A stretch of 64,000 nt of DNA from Phreatobacter stygius (GCF_005144885.1 NZ_CP039690.1:3609001-3673000); one strand, 5' to 3'. Counted from the first letter of the stretch, positions 1 through 10,192 are shown. Notes: generated from the letters alone by a model not told the origin. Numbers and translations are program-made.

Positions 1-1
1 C

Positions 2-1444
2 GACGAGGGGGAAACCATGCCGGCGGCACTCGCCCGCGGCACACGGGTCGAGGTCGAGGACCTGTTCTATGCGACGCCGGCAAGGCTCAAATTCCTGAAG
101 AGCGACCGGGCCGAAGGCTCGGCCATCGTCGACGTGGTGAAGCGCCTCTGCCTGGCCCATCCGACCATTGCCTTTTCGCTCGCCGATGACGAGGCGGGCA
201 CGCGCAGCTATGCCGCGCAGGCCTTTGGCGAGGCCGGGCTGCTGGCGCGCATTGGCGACGTCATGGGCCGCGACTTCGCCGACAATGCGCTGGCGCTCGA
301 CGTTTCGCGCAACGGCGTGCGCCTGTTCGGCTTTGCCGGGTTGCCGACCTTCCACAAGGCGACTGCCGCCTCGCAATTCCTGTTCGTCAACGGCCGCCCG
401 ATCCGCGACCGCCTGGTGCTGGGCGCGCTGCGTGGCGCCTATGCCGATGTCATGCCGCGCGATCGGCATCCGGCGGTGGCGCTGTTCATCGAGCTCGATC
501 CGCACGAGGTCGACGTCAATGTCCATCCGGCCAAGACTGAGGTGCGCTTCCGCGATTCCGCCCTGGTCCGCGGCCTGATCGTCAGCGCCATCAGAGACGC
601 CATTGCCCGCGCCGCCCCAACCACCGCGACCACAATCGGAACCGCGACGATCAGCGCTTTCCGGGCGCCAATGGGACGCGGTGCGCCGGCGCGCGGCTGG
701 GATTGGCGTCACTCGCCAGCGCGACCCGGCACGGCCGGCTTCGCCGAGGCCGGCCAGGCCGCCTTCGCCCAAGCGCCATTCGGCCAGGCCACATTCGCCA
801 TGGATATCGCGCCGGGCGCCGACGCGCGCGCCGCCGCCGTCGCTCCCGAGCCGGAGGACCTGGACCAGCCGCTGGGCGCCGCGCGCGCCCAGGTTCATGG
901 CACCTATATCCTGGCGCAGACCCGCGACGGGCTGGTGATCGTCGACCAGCATGCCGCCCATGAGCGGCTGGTCTATGAGCGGCTCAAGCGGCAAATGGCC
1001 GAGGCTGGCATTGGCCGCCAGGCATTGCTGATTCCGATCGTCGTCGAACTCGATCCGGCCGATGCCGCCCGCCTTCTGACCCGGGCTGACGATCTCGAGC
1101 GCTTTGGCCTGGTGATCGAAGGTTTCGGGCCGGGTGCAGTGGTGGTGCGCGAGACGCCGGCGCTGCTCGGCGATGTCGACGCCGAGGCACTGACCCGCGA
1201 CTTGGCCGAACACCTCGCCGAATGGGACACGACGGATCCGCTCGAGCGCCGGCTCCTGTCGGTTGCCGCCACCATGGCCTGCCACGGCTCGGTCAGGGCA
1301 GGGCGGCTGCTGAAACCGGCCGAAATGAACGCGCTGCTGCGCGAGATGGAAGCCACCCCCGGCTCAGCCCAGTGCAATCACGGCCGGCCAACCTCGGTGT
1401 CGCTGTCGCTCGGCGATATCGAGCGGCTGTTCGGCCGGCGCTGA
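2..1444 (+). CDS. mutL: DNA mismatch repair protein MutL (5' end outside window)
   Basis: MutL couples MutS mismatch recognition to strand incision and repair. The N-terminal ATP-binding motifs lie upstream of the window; the visible part starts in the second half of the ATPase domain, with the family motif [20 protein letters not shown] and then [13 protein letters not shown]. An Ala/Pro-rich linker (about residues 200-290 of the visible part) joins the C-terminal dimerisation domain. That domain carries [12 protein letters not shown], which matches the DQHA(X)2E(X)4E metal-binding endonuclease motif, together with ACHG and QCNHGRPT. This fits a nicking MutL in a lineage generally lacking MutH; nicking itself is inferred. 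The stop is 14 nt from the convergent patatin gene. The frame stays open to base 2, so the annotated methionines inside it are not the true start. Confidence 0.97.
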   Translation, partial: DEGETMPAALARGTRVEVEDLFYATPARLKFLKSDRAEGSAIVDVVKRLCLAHPTIAFSLADDEAGTRSYAAQAFGEAGLLARIGDVMGRDFADNALALDVSRNGVRLFGFAGLPTFHKATAASQFLFVNGRPIRDRLVLGALRGAYADVMPRDRHPAVALFIELDPHEVDVNVHPAKTEVRFRDSALVRGLIVSAIRDAIARAAPTTATTIGTATISAFRAPMGRGAPARGWDWRHSPARPGTAGFAEAGQAAFAQAPFGQATFAMDIAPGADARAAAVAPEPEDLDQPLGAARAQVHGTYILAQTRDGLVIVDQHAAHERLVYERLKRQMAEAGIGRQALLIPIVVELDPADAARLLTRADDLERFGLVIEGFGPGAVVVRETPALLGDVDAEALTRDLAEHLAEWDTTDPLERRLLSVAATMACHGSVRAGRLLKPAEMNALLREMEATPGSAQCNHGRPTSVSLSLGDIERLFGRR

Positions 1445-1458
1445 CGGTCGGCGACAGC

Positions 1459-2364
1459 CTAATCGGGCGGCCCTTCCAGCAATTCCGCCGGGCTCGATTC
1501 CAGCGCGCGGGTCAGCCGGCGCTTCACCTCGTCCTTGATCGGGTCGCAGGTGGCCAGGATGTCCTTCACCTTCAGGAAGTCGAGCACGCGGAAATGTTCG
1601 ACCGGTGGCCGCAGATGGATCGTCGGTCGATGCGCTTCGAGCTTCACCCCGCTCAGCACCTGCATCATCAGCATGACCGAGCCGAACAGGGCGTCCCAGG
1701 GCGCCGGGACGGTTTCGTCGATCATGCTGTCGTGGGAGGATCCATCCAGCACGTCGACGGCCAGCACGATCGGTGCGCTGACCTTGTCGACCGGTACCGG
1801 ATTGATGATGCCGCCGTCGATCAGCACGCGGCCGCCATGGACCACCGGCCGCAACGCGCCGGGGATCGCCATCGAGCCGGCGACCGCCGGGATCAGCAGC
1901 CCCTCCGAATAGCCGATGTCGAGGCGCGCATAATAGTCGGTCGCGACGACGGTCAGCGGGATCATCAGATCCTCCAGCAGCAGCGGCACCGCCGGCGGCA
2001 GGAAGACGTGGAGGAACTTCTCCGGGTCGATCAGCATGGGGTTGGTCAGGCCGGTCCGGATCAGGTCGGCAAAGCGCCCGACCCGCGTCGTCAGCAATCG
2101 CCGCAGGATGTCCGGGCGCACCTGCAGCATGTCGAGCGCATAGGCGCGGATGTCGCGCCCGGCCATGCCGGCCGAATAGCAGGCTCCGATAATGGCGCCG
2201 ATCGAGGTTCCGGCAATCTGCTGGGGACGCAGGCCGAGCTCATCGAGCGCCTCGATGACCACGATATGGGCAAGCCCCTTGGCGCCGCCGCCGCCCAGCA
2301 CCAGGGCGAAAGGCGCGGCGGGGTAATGCGTCCTGCCATCGGAGAGAGTGCCGGCGTGCTGCAT
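1459..2364 (-). CDS. Patatin-like phospholipase (RssA-like)
   Basis: This is a 301-aa serine acyl hydrolase of the patatin family. The glycine-rich oxyanion loop GGGGAKGLAH is at residues 24-33, the nucleophile Ser54 sits in GTSIG, and the catalytic dyad Asp183 is in the DGG motif. These are the three signatures that define bacterial patatin-like phospholipases. There is no signal peptide or membrane anchor, so it is expected in the cytosol or loosely on the inner membrane face. The substrate cannot be read from the sequence; bacterial RssA-type members are mostly uncharacterised. It converges on mutL and is divergent from the esterase gene at 2501. Confidence 0.88.
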   Translation of the reverse strand: MQHAGTLSDGRTHYPAAPFALVLGGGGAKGLAHIVVIEALDELGLRPQQIAGTSIGAIIGACYSAGMAGRDIRAYALDMLQVRPDILRRLLTTRVGRFADLIRTGLTNPMLIDPEKFLHVFLPPAVPLLLEDLMIPLTVVATDYYARLDIGYSEGLLIPAVAGSMAIPGALRPVVHGGRVLIDGGIINPVPVDKVSAPIVLAVDVLDGSSHDSMIDETVPAPWDALFGSVMLMMQVLSGVKLEAHRPTIHLRPPVEHFRVLDFLKVKDILATCDPIKDEVKRRLTRALESSPAELLEGPPD

Positions 2365-2500
2365 TGCGCAACCCTAGCCCATGCCATCGAGACAAGGGAG
2401 ACGTATCGAGGCAAGGGAGACGCCATGAGTTCGGTTGAGCTTGGCGGCCAATTGGCTTAGCCGTTGGGTCTCAGTCCGCTGTCAAACGGTGTCCCCGCGC

Positions 2501-3460
2501 ATGACCAGCCCGCTCCAGTTCGATCCCTCGCCCTTCGACCCGGCCAATGCGCCGGCCGACGCGTTGGCCGTCAACGCGGCCATCCTCAAGCGGCTGGAAA
2601 CCTGGGACAACTGGGCGGCACCCATCGGTGTCACCCGACAGCTCCGGCGCGAAGGCAATGGCCCGTTCCCGCCGCCGGCCGTCTCAGATCGCGCCGAGAC
2701 CATCGAGATCAATGGCAAGCACGGCCCGATCGGATTGCGCATCATCGCGCCATCCAGGCCGAAGGGCGTCTATCTGCATATCCATGGCGGCGGCTGGGTG
2801 CTCGGCGGGGCCGACCAGCACGACATGTGGCTGGAGCGGCTCGCCGACCGCGCCGCCATGGCCTGCGTTTCGGTCGACTATCGCCTGGCGCCGGAGGCCC
2901 CCTATCCGATGGGGCCGGACGATTGCGAAAGCGCTGCGCTCTGGCTGGTGCGCGAGGCCAAGAAGCGTTTCGGCACCGATCGGCTGGTGATCGGCGGCGA
3001 GAGCGCCGGCGCCCATCTTGCTGCCGTCACGCTGCTCCGGCTGCGCGACCGGCACGGCCTGACGCCGTTTCGCGGCGCCAATCTGCATGCCGGCTGCTAC
3101 GATCTGGCGCTGACCCCTTCGGTGCGCCGCTGGGGTGCGGAGAAACTGGTGCTGAACACCCGCGACATCGAGATGTTCGTCCGCCACTTCCTGGTGCGTG
3201 GCGGTGACGTGAAGAGCCCCGACATCTCGCCCATCCATGCCGATCTCAAAGGTTTGCCGCCGGCCCTGTTCACGGTCGGCTCACGCGATCCCCTGGTCGA
3301 CGACACGCTGTTCATGGCGGCGCGCTGGGCCGCCTCCGGCAATGCTGCCGCGCTCGAGGTCTTTCCGGCCGGCTGCCACGTCTTCATTGGTTTCCCCGGC
3401 TCGAACACCGATCGCTGCCTCGCGCGGATCGACGCTTTCATGACCAAGGCTTGCGCCTGA
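2501..3460 (+). CDS. Alpha/beta hydrolase, hormone-sensitive lipase (family IV) type esterase
   Basis: A 319-aa esterase of the HSL family. HGGGW at residues 95-99 forms the oxyanion hole, Ser168 in GESAG is the nucleophile, and Asp263 (SRDPLVDD) with His293 (GCHVF) complete the triad. No signal peptide is visible, so it is probably cytosolic and acts on short-chain esters, but its natural substrate is unknown. I placed the start at the ATG giving MTSPLQFDPS because homologous sequence begins there; an upstream in-frame ATG at 2435 would add 22 residues with no family resemblance. It converges on the large histidine kinase gene, leaving only 3 nt between the stops. Confidence 0.88.
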   Translation: MTSPLQFDPSPFDPANAPADALAVNAAILKRLETWDNWAAPIGVTRQLRREGNGPFPPPAVSDRAETIEINGKHGPIGLRIIAPSRPKGVYLHIHGGGWVLGGADQHDMWLERLADRAAMACVSVDYRLAPEAPYPMGPDDCESAALWLVREAKKRFGTDRLVIGGESAGAHLAAVTLLRLRDRHGLTPFRGANLHAGCYDLALTPSVRRWGAEKLVLNTRDIEMFVRHFLVRGGDVKSPDISPIHADLKGLPPALFTVGSRDPLVDDTLFMAARWAASGNAAALEVFPAGCHVFIGFPGSNTDRCLARIDAFMTKACA

Positions 3461-3463
3461 AGC

Positions 3464-6400
3464 CTATTCGGCTGCCTGCTTCTGCACGCGCCATTGGGCG
3501 AGCAGCGCCCTGAGCGTTGCGGGTTTCAGCGGCTTGTGCAGGAGGTGGACGTTCTTCTCCTGCGCCCGGTCGCGCACCTCGGGCGAGCGATCGGCGGTGA
3601 TCAGGATCGCCGGCAAGGTCGCGCCGAAGCGCCAGCGCAACTGCATCACCACATCCAGGCCATTGCCTTCGTCCAGGTGGTAATCGACGATCAGCACGTC
3701 GGGAATGGCCAAGGTTTCGTTGAGCTGGTCATGGGCGGTGCGCCAGCCCGACGCGATTAGCGTCCGGCAGCCCCAGCCGGACACCAGGGCCCGCATGCCT
3801 TCCAGGATCTTCGGCTCGTTGTCGATGGCGAGCACGATCAGCCCGTCGAGCGGCGCGGCGCGCAGGGGCGCCGGCGCCGGCCCGGCCGCCACTGCCGGCA
3901 AGGCTGGCGCAACAGGCACCTCCACCGCGAAGGCCGATCCCTTGCCGAGCCTGGAGCGCACGGTGAGCTTGTGATCGAGGACGCGGGCGATGCGCTCGAC
4001 GATCGACAGGCCGAGGCCGAGGCCACGCGCCGTTTTGGAGCCCTGCTCGAGGCGCTGGAATTCGTGGAAGATGATGCGCTGCTTGCTCTGCGGAATGCCG
4101 GGACCACTGTCATGGACCTCCAGCGACAGCTTCGGTCCGCGCCGCCGGCAGCCGACCAGCACGTCACCCTTGGCGGTATATTTGATGGCGTTGGAAATCA
4201 GGTTCTGCAGCAGCCGGCGCAGCAGCCGGCGGTCCGAGCGCACGGCAAGGGTCGAGGGGATGAAGCTGAGCGTCAGGCCCTTCTGTTTCGCCATCGGCGA
4301 GAATTCGACGGCGAGCTGGCGGAACAGGTCGTCGATGCGGAAGCTCGTCACCTCGGCCTTCATGGCGCCGGCATCGAGCCTGGAAATATCGAGCAGGGCA
4401 CCCAGGATCTCTTCGACCGCTTCCAGCGAAGCATCGACATTTTGCACGAGGTCGGCATCCGCGCTCTCGCCGCGCCGCTCGACCAGGCTGGTCGTATAGA
4501 GGCGTGCGGCATTCAGCGGCTGCAGGATGTCGTGGCTGGCGGCGGCCAGGAAGCGCGTCTTCGAGAGGTTCGCCTCGTCGGCCTCCGCCTTGGCGCGCGC
4601 CAGCTCGGCATTCAGCCGGGTCAGCTCCTCGGTGCGTTCGCGCACCCGCCGTTCCAGCGTCTCGTTGGCGCGCTCCAGTTCTTCGGCCGCGTCGACGCTC
4701 GCCGTCACGTCGGTGAAGGTGGTGACCACGCCGCCATCGGGCAACTGGGCGGCGCGGATCTCGACGACCAGGCCGCGCATGGCGAGCCGTTCGATCTGAG
4801 GTTCGGTTGCGGTCAGCAGGCGATGGGCGCGTTCCGCCACCAGGGTCTCGACCTCCCCTTCGCCGAATTCGCCGCGCGCGGCCAGTCCGCGCAGCACATC
4901 GTCGAAGCCGGCGCCGATATGCAGGGTCTCCGGCGGCAGGTCAAGCACCTCGGCGAAGGGCCGGTTCCAGACCATCAGCTTGCCGTCGCGGTCGAACACG
5001 CTGACGCCCTGGCGGGCATGTTCCAGCGCGGTCTGCAGCACCTCGCGATTGTACTGCATGGCGGCATTGGCATCGTCGAGCAGCTTCAGCGCATCGGTGG
5101 TCGACACCGAACGCTTCTTCAGGAGCAGCGACAGGACCAGGCGCGACGAGGCCGTGCCGATGGCCGAGGCCAGCAGACGCTCGGCATAACGCAACAGCTC
5201 GATATCGGCCTCTGACTGACCTTCGAACGGCGCGCCGCGCTCGAGCGCATAGCTGCCGAAGGCGGCCTCGGTGCGTTCGGCGCCGAGATAGCGGCCAACC
5301 GTGCTGCGCACCTCGTCGGCGGTGACGGCGGAGCGCCAGAGCCGGAAGCTCGGCGCATAGGCCGAGGGCTCGGCGGGCATGAAGACATTGGCCTGCAGCG
5401 TCTCGATGGCGATCGGCCGGCGCGACAGCGAACCGGCGACGAACACCGTCACATTGACCAGCAGCGACCAGAACACGCCATGGGCGAGCGGGTTCAGGTC
5501 GGTGAGGCCGAACAGTTGCTGGGGCCTGAGCGCCGCGATGCCGAACGGGCCGTCGGTCACCAGGGCGCGGTTGATCGCGCCGGTCTCCACCAGCATCGGC
5601 AGCAGCAGCGTATAGACCCAGATGGCGAGGCCGACGGCCATGCCCCAGGCGGCGCCGCGTGCGGTCGCCTGCTGCCAGTACATGCCGCCGAAAAAGGCCG
5701 GGGCGAGCTGGGTCACGGCGGCAAAGGACAACAGCCCGATCGACGCGAGCTGGGCGTCCCCGGCCACGCGATAATACAGATAGGCGGCGATCAGCACGCC
5801 AAGGATGATCGTTCTGCGGATCTTGAGGATGGTCGAGCCGAGATCGCCACGCTCGTCGGCGCCGCCCGTGCCGGAGGGCAACTGGCCGCGCAGCGTCAGC
5901 ATGGCCGGGATGACCACGTCGTTCGAAATCATGATCGACAGCGCGACCGATGCGACGATGACCATGGCGGTGGCGGCCGACAGGCCGCCGATGAAGCCGG
6001 CGAGCGTCAGGATGTCGTTGCCGCGCGACAGCGGCAGCAGCAGCAGGGTCATGTCGCTGTCGAAGCTGCCGGGTTTGAACAGGATCAGGCCGGCCAGCGC
6101 GATCGGAATGACGAACAGGTTGATCAGCACCAGATAGATCGGGAACAGCCAGGCGGCGCGCCGGACTTCGCTGGCCGAGTAGCTCTCCACCACCACGACA
6201 TGGAACATGCGCGGCAGCAGGATGGAGCAGACGAAGGCCAGCACGCTCATGGCGAAGAAGGTGCTGAAGTCGGGCCAGCGCAGCGTCGAGGCCATGATGT
6301 CCGGCCGTGCGAACGCCTGGGCGAACAGGTCGCCGAACCCGTCGAACATGAAATAAGTGACGTAGATGCCGATCGCCAGGAAGCAAACCAGCTTGACCAG

Positions 6401-7006
6401 GGACTCGGCCGCCACCGCCAGCATCAGCCCGTCCTGATGTTCGGTCGCATCGGCATGGCGGGTGCCGAACAGCATGGCGAAGGCCGCCATCGCCATGGCG
6501 ACGAGCAATGCCAGGTCGCCGAAGAACGGCAGTTCATGGGTGATGTTGGCGAATTCGGCCGGCTTGATGGTGGTCAGGAGCGACGACGACACGGCTTTGA
6601 GCTGCAGCGCGACATAGGGGATCGTGCCGACCGTGACGATCAGGCAAACCATGCCGGCGACCGCCTGGCTCTTGCCGTAACGCGCGCCGATGAAATCGGC
6701 GACCGAGGTGATGTTCTGCGCCTTGGCGATGCGCACCATGCGGGTGACCAGCGGCCAGAGCAGGCCGAACATGATCATCGGCCCGACATAGATCGCCAGG
6801 AAATCGAAGCCGCTGCGGGCGGCAAGCCCGACCGATCCGAAGAAGGTCCAGGAGGTGCAGTAGACCGCCAGCGACAAGGGATAGATCCAGGCCCGGCTGA
6901 CCACCATCCGGTCGCGCGACTTGCTGCGATCGCCGAGATGGGCGACCAGGAACAACCCGCCGAGATAGGCGAGCGCGGTGACGATGATGATGAAACTCAA
7001 ACTCAT
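3464..7006 (-). CDS. Symporter-linked hybrid sensor histidine kinase (SSS-PAS-HisKA-HATPase-REC)
   Basis: A 1180-aa membrane sensor kinase. Residues 1-530 form a sodium/solute-symporter (SLC5) fold with about 13 membrane helices, as in CbrA-type kinases. A PAS-like segment follows at about 655-770, then a coiled coil to about 810. The HisKA H-box is SHDILQPLNAARL with His825; the N-box is around residue 938, the G1 box is DSGPGIP and the G2 box GLGLGLSI at about 995. A C-terminal receiver domain has phospho-acceptor Asp1108 (VDYHLDEG), the conserved Thr/Ala of LITA and Lys1158. This is a hybrid kinase that may need a phosphotransfer partner or separate regulator, none of which lies nearby. 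Whether the symporter part transports, senses a substrate, or both is unknown. Confidence 0.92.
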   Translation of the reverse strand: MSLSFIIIVTALAYLGGLFLVAHLGDRSKSRDRMVVSRAWIYPLSLAVYCTSWTFFGSVGLAARSGFDFLAIYVGPMIMFGLLWPLVTRMVRIAKAQNITSVADFIGARYGKSQAVAGMVCLIVTVGTIPYVALQLKAVSSSLLTTIKPAEFANITHELPFFGDLALLVAMAMAAFAMLFGTRHADATEHQDGLMLAVAAESLVKLVCFLAIGIYVTYFMFDGFGDLFAQAFARPDIMASTLRWPDFSTFFAMSVLAFVCSILLPRMFHVVVVESYSASEVRRAAWLFPIYLVLINLFVIPIALAGLILFKPGSFDSDMTLLLLPLSRGNDILTLAGFIGGLSAATAMVIVASVALSIMISNDVVIPAMLTLRGQLPSGTGGADERGDLGSTILKIRRTIILGVLIAAYLYYRVAGDAQLASIGLLSFAAVTQLAPAFFGGMYWQQATARGAAWGMAVGLAIWVYTLLLPMLVETGAINRALVTDGPFGIAALRPQQLFGLTDLNPLAHGVFWSLLVNVTVFVAGSLSRRPIAIETLQANVFMPAEPSAYAPSFRLWRSAVTADEVRSTVGRYLGAERTEAAFGSYALERGAPFEGQSEADIELLRYAERLLASAIGTASSRLVLSLLLKKRSVSTTDALKLLDDANAAMQYNREVLQTALEHARQGVSVFDRDGKLMVWNRPFAEVLDLPPETLHIGAGFDDVLRGLAARGEFGEGEVETLVAERAHRLLTATEPQIERLAMRGLVVEIRAAQLPDGGVVTTFTDVTASVDAAEELERANETLERRVRERTEELTRLNAELARAKAEADEANLSKTRFLAAASHDILQPLNAARLYTTSLVERRGESADADLVQNVDASLEAVEEILGALLDISRLDAGAMKAEVTSFRIDDLFRQLAVEFSPMAKQKGLTLSFIPSTLAVRSDRRLLRRLLQNLISNAIKYTAKGDVLVGCRRRGPKLSLEVHDSGPGIPQSKQRIIFHEFQRLEQGSKTARGLGLGLSIVERIARVLDHKLTVRSRLGKGSAFAVEVPVAPALPAVAAGPAPAPLRAAPLDGLIVLAIDNEPKILEGMRALVSGWGCRTLIASGWRTAHDQLNETLAIPDVLIVDYHLDEGNGLDVVMQLRWRFGATLPAILITADRSPEVRDRAQEKNVHLLHKPLKPATLRALLAQWRVQKQAAE

Positions 7007-7159
7007 CGACGGCCCGTAGCACTTCTCGCCCGCCTGGCCCGATCGGCCAAGGCGTGGGGCACCAGGCGGCGCTGGCGGCCAGACTTCATCATGCGCAACG
7101 GCGGCTGTCCAATTTAGCGGCCGGGGCGACAGGACAGGCGCCGGCGGCCTCGCCTGGGA

Positions 7160-7783
7160 TCAGCGGTCGCGCCGCGCCAAGTGCGGCCGGATCGCCGCGG
7201 CCAGGCGGTCGGGCGGTGTCCCCGGCGGAACGAAGCCGAGATAGCCTCCGTCCCGGTCGATCAGATAGATGAAGGCCGAATGATCGACGGCATAGCTGTC
7301 GCGGTCGTCGCCGTCGGCTCGGCGAAAATAGACCTTGTAAGCCTCGGCCGCCTGGCTGACGGCCTCGGCACTGCCGGTCAGGCCGATCAGGCGCGGATGG
7401 AACAGCGGCACATATTCGGCGAGATGATCAGGCGTGTCGCGCGCCGGATCGACCGTGACGAACAATGGCTGGACGGCCTCGCCGGCCGGGCCGAGCTGGT
7501 CGATGGCCTGGCCGATCGCCAGGAGATCGGTCGGGCAGATATCCGGGCAATAGCTGTAGCCGAAATAGACCACCATCAGGCTGCCGCGAAAATCCGCATC
7601 GGTTCGCGTCCGGCCCTGATGATCGACCAGTGCGAAGGGGCCGCCGATGGGCTCGCGTGCCCACATGACGACATCCATCAGCTCGCCGGCCGACCGGCGC
7701 GCGCCGTCCGCCCCGGCCGGTGCCGTCGCCACCAGCGCGGTCAGGACGAGGGCGGTCGCCAGGATACGGTTCACCTCAGGCAT
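7160..7783 (-). CDS. SCO1/SenC family copper/thiol protein
   Basis: A 207-aa exported thioredoxin-fold protein of the SCO family, which delivers copper to the CuA centre of cytochrome oxidase or maintains its cysteines. An N-terminal signal sequence (residues 1-25, ending near APAGA) is followed by the copper-binding CPDIC motif (Cys79, Cys83) and the third ligand His168 in VDHSAF. All three ligands are intact. It lies 18 nt downstream of the Tat-exported metallohydrolase on the same strand, so the two are probably cotranscribed. No cytochrome oxidase genes are in the window, so its target is inferred only from the family. Confidence 0.9.
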   Translation of the reverse strand: MPEVNRILATALVLTALVATAPAGADGARRSAGELMDVVMWAREPIGGPFALVDHQGRTRTDADFRGSLMVVYFGYSYCPDICPTDLLAIGQAIDQLGPAGEAVQPLFVTVDPARDTPDHLAEYVPLFHPRLIGLTGSAEAVSQAAEAYKVYFRRADGDDRDSYAVDHSAFIYLIDRDGGYLGFVPPGTPPDRLAAAIRPHLARRDR

Positions 7784-7801
7784 TCCGTCGCGCTTGGAGC
7801 C

Positions 7802-8920
7802 TCAGGCGCCGAAATCGATCCGGCTGCCGGTGGTGGTGACCAGAACCTTTTCGCCGAGCTGGGCGCGCGCCTCCTGGACGAAGTTCAGGCCGCTGCAATG
7901 CATGGGAATGAGCACGTCGGGATTGAGCTTGCCGATTTCGGCGACGACCACCTTGAGATAATCCGCTGGCGCCGGGCCGAGATGAAAGCCGCCGACAATG
8001 GCATGGACCTTGTCGACGCCGGAGACCGCCTGGGCCTGGCGCACCGAATTGACGATGCCGCTATGGCCGCAGGAACTGATGACGACCAGGCCGCGATCGC
8101 GGACATTGAAGCAGGTGGCGTGCTCGTGCAGATGCTGGTCGGGGACGATCTTGCCCTCCATCTCGGCCGGCAGGTAATGCGCGATATTGCAGCCGAGCTG
8201 ATCCTTGACGCCGAATTCGACGAAGGTGTTGGGCAGCACCCGCTCGATGCTGTCGCGTTTGATCTGGCCGGTGGTGAAGGCATGGCCGGCGACGACGGTT
8301 GGCGTCTCGCACAACACCGTCTTGATCCTCTGGGCCGCCAGTTCACGCCGGTCGAGCGTGCCGTTATCGACCAGTTGGCCAGCTCCCGGACCGGCCAGGC
8401 GATGGCAGAAATTGTCCTCGCCGCCGGCATAAAGCGTGACCTCGGCGGGCAGCGCCGCCCGGAACTTGTCGAGGAAGCCGTTCAGCCCGCCATAGTGGTC
8501 GGCATGTCCGTGGCTGACGATCAGGGCGTCGAGCTTGGCCGGATCGAGACCCAGGAGCTCGATATTGTTGAGCAGCACCGGCGACGTATAGGCGTAGTCG
8601 AGCATGATGGTGCGCGCCGCGCCCTGGACCTGCGATTCCAGCCAGAGCGACAGGCCCCACTCGTTGTGCAGGGTTCGGCGCCAGTTCGACGGACGTGCGG
8701 CGGCTCGGATCGAGACGCCGTTCACCTGCGCCGGGCGGAAGAAACTGTCGAAGGCGCTGTCGACCACGACGCGGATCGACAGCTTGTCGACGGCGGGCGG
8801 CGCGATTGGCGCGGCGTTTGCGATGCCGATGCAGGAGAAGCTGCCGGCCGCCGCCGCGCTGGCCATGGCGGCCGAAGCCTTCAGAAAGTCGCGGCGCCCA
8901 AGCGTCTTGAAGCTGTCCAT
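7802..8920 (-). CDS. Tat-exported metallo-beta-lactamase-fold hydrolase (COG1237-like)
   Basis: A 372-aa protein starting [14 protein letters not shown], a clear twin-arginine signal followed by an alanine-rich hydrophobic stretch, so it is exported folded to the periplasm. The metallo-beta-lactamase metal site is [10 protein letters not shown] (HxHxDH), with later metal-ligand candidates in [15 protein letters not shown] and PMHCSG. The pattern GHSG plus GGFHL is typical of the COG1237 group related to the archaeal dihydropteroate-type synthase MptE/RFAP proteins, but the bacterial exported members have no assigned substrate. The frame is open further upstream, but the Tat signal and the divergent mscL promoter fix the start at 8920. 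Likely operon partner: the SCO gene downstream. Confidence 0.82.
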   Translation of the reverse strand: MDSFKTLGRRDFLKASAAMASAAAAGSFSCIGIANAAPIAPPAVDKLSIRVVVDSAFDSFFRPAQVNGVSIRAAARPSNWRRTLHNEWGLSLWLESQVQGAARTIMLDYAYTSPVLLNNIELLGLDPAKLDALIVSHGHADHYGGLNGFLDKFRAALPAEVTLYAGGEDNFCHRLAGPGAGQLVDNGTLDRRELAAQRIKTVLCETPTVVAGHAFTTGQIKRDSIERVLPNTFVEFGVKDQLGCNIAHYLPAEMEGKIVPDQHLHEHATCFNVRDRGLVVISSCGHSGIVNSVRQAQAVSGVDKVHAIVGGFHLGPAPADYLKVVVAEIGKLNPDVLIPMHCSGLNFVQEARAQLGEKVLVTTTGSRIDFGA

Positions 8921-9154
8921 CGTCTTGACTTTCGATCTCGTCGAGCGATCCGCGAGCGTATTTCGTCGGTCCGATCGCAGCAAGGAGCTTGGGCCGCAGG
9001 AGCATTGCCTATTGCAGGGCTCCGGGAGAAGGATTTTCCAGGCCGGCAGCCTTGCCGGGTGGGTGGTTGCATGGCAGCGCGAATTTGCCGATCGTGCAGC
9101 CAGCCGGGCGCGAAACCTCGCGCGGCGGCGACGATTACCGGCAGGAGGGCCCAT

Positions 9155-9568
9155 ATGCTCAAGGAATTCAAGGAATTTGCCCTGAAGGGCAATGTCGTCG
9201 ATCTGGCCATCGGCGTGATCATCGGTGCCGCCTTTGGCCGGATCGTCGATTCGCTTGTCGGTGACGTGTTCATGCCGATCATCGGCGCGATCGTCGGCGG
9301 TCTCGATTTCTCGAATTACTTCCTTGGCCTCAGCAAGGCCGTGACCGCCGCCAATCTCGCCGATGCGCAAAAGCAGGGCGCGGTGATCGCCTACGGCAAG
9401 TTCATCACCGTCGCGATCAATTTCGCGATCATTGCCTGGGTGCTGTTCATGGTGGTCAAGGCGATGAACCGGCTGAAGAAGCAGGAGGTCGCAGCGCCGG
9501 CCACGCCGCCGCCGCCGCCGGCCGATGTCGTGCTGCTCACCGAGATCCGCGATCTCCTGAAGAAGTGA
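9155..9568 (+). CDS. mscL: Large-conductance mechanosensitive channel MscL
   Basis: A 137-aa inner-membrane channel that opens under membrane tension to release solutes on osmotic downshock. The N-terminal amphipathic helix [18 protein letters not shown] is followed by TM1 with the pore-lining pattern [13 protein letters not shown], a periplasmic loop rich in Ala/Gly, TM2 (about residues 88-108) and the cytoplasmic helix ending DLLKK. A proline run (residues 119-126) links TM2 and the C-terminal helix. A strong ribosome-binding site AGGAGG lies 6 nt before the ATG. The gene is monocistronic and ends before a strong terminator hairpin. Confidence 0.97.
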   Translation: MLKEFKEFALKGNVVDLAIGVIIGAAFGRIVDSLVGDVFMPIIGAIVGGLDFSNYFLGLSKAVTAANLADAQKQGAVIAYGKFITVAINFAIIAWVLFMVVKAMNRLKKQEVAAPATPPPPPADVVLLTEIRDLLKK

Positions 9569-9590
9569 GCCTGGCCTTTTGCACGTGACG

Positions 9591-9624
9591 AAATCCCGGG
9601 ATCGCCTCCCGGGATTTTGTCTTG
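9591..9624. terminator. Bidirectional intrinsic terminator between mscL and rsmD
   Basis: A perfect 10-bp inverted repeat, AAATCCCGGG (9591-9600) and CCCGGGATTT (9608-9617) with a 7-nt loop, followed by a T-rich stretch. A-rich and T-rich ends on both sides suit termination of the convergent mscL and rsmD transcripts. Confidence 0.85.
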
Positions 9625-9637
9625 GGCTCGAGATCGT

Positions 9638-10192
9638 TCAGGTTCTGCGGGCGATCAGCAGCTGGGTGTCGCCGGCCGCCCGCCGCTCCTCGAGCCTGAA
9701 GCCTTCGGGCAGCGCCACCTGGGCTTCCGCCGTCTCTTCGATCACCACCAGCGCGTCGGGTCTGAGCCAGCCGCCGTCGCGGGCGCTGATCAGCGCCCGC
9801 TCGGCGAGGCCCTTGCCGTAGGGCGGATCGCAGAACAGCAGGGTGAACGGCTCGAACGGCGCGACATCGCCGAGCTTCGTCGCATCGCGCCTGAGCACAT
9901 TGGTCACGGCGGACAGACCGAAATGATCGATATTGCCGCGGATCAGCCCGCGTGCCTCGGCGCCCTGGTCGACGAGCGCTGCAAAGACAGCGCCGCGCGA
10001 CAGAGCCTCGAGGCCCAACGCACCGGTGCCGGCGAACAGGTCGATGACCCGCGCGCCGTCGCAAGCGTCGTCATAGGCATGGGCCAGCACGTTGAACAGG
10101 CTTTCGCGCAGGCGGTCCGAGGTCGGACGGATCGCGTCCGATTTCGGCCCGTTTATCGCGCGGCCCTTGAAACGTCCACCGACGATCCGCAA
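9638..10192 (-). CDS. rsmD: 16S rRNA (guanine966-N2)-methyltransferase RsmD
   Basis: A 184-aa SAM-dependent methyltransferase that modifies G966 of 16S rRNA during 30S assembly. It begins MRIVGGRFKGR, the family's typical N-terminus, followed by RPTSDRLRESLFNVL, the SAM-binding motif I DLFAGTGALGLEALSRGA (about residues 51-68), and the catalytic DPPYG motif (about 129-133). Length is standard for the family. It starts 3 nt downstream of the rluB stop, so the two rRNA modification genes form one transcript with rluB first. Confidence 0.95.
   Translation of the reverse strand: MRIVGGRFKGRAINGPKSDAIRPTSDRLRESLFNVLAHAYDDACDGARVIDLFAGTGALGLEALSRGAVFAALVDQGAEARGLIRGNIDHFGLSAVTNVLRRDATKLGDVAPFEPFTLLFCDPPYGKGLAERALISARDGGWLRPDALVVIEETAEAQVALPEGFRLEERRAAGDTQLLIARRT

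Noticed and set aside
5480-7117. Long open frame on the plus strand, antisense to the histidine kinase, rich in Asp/Gln/Arg/His.
   Set aside because: It is the complement of a strong protein-coding gene with high-GC third positions. Such shadow frames (also at 3971-5215, 7181-9150, 14267-15595, 59270-61489 and 61519-63891) have repetitive, low-complexity composition and no family motifs.
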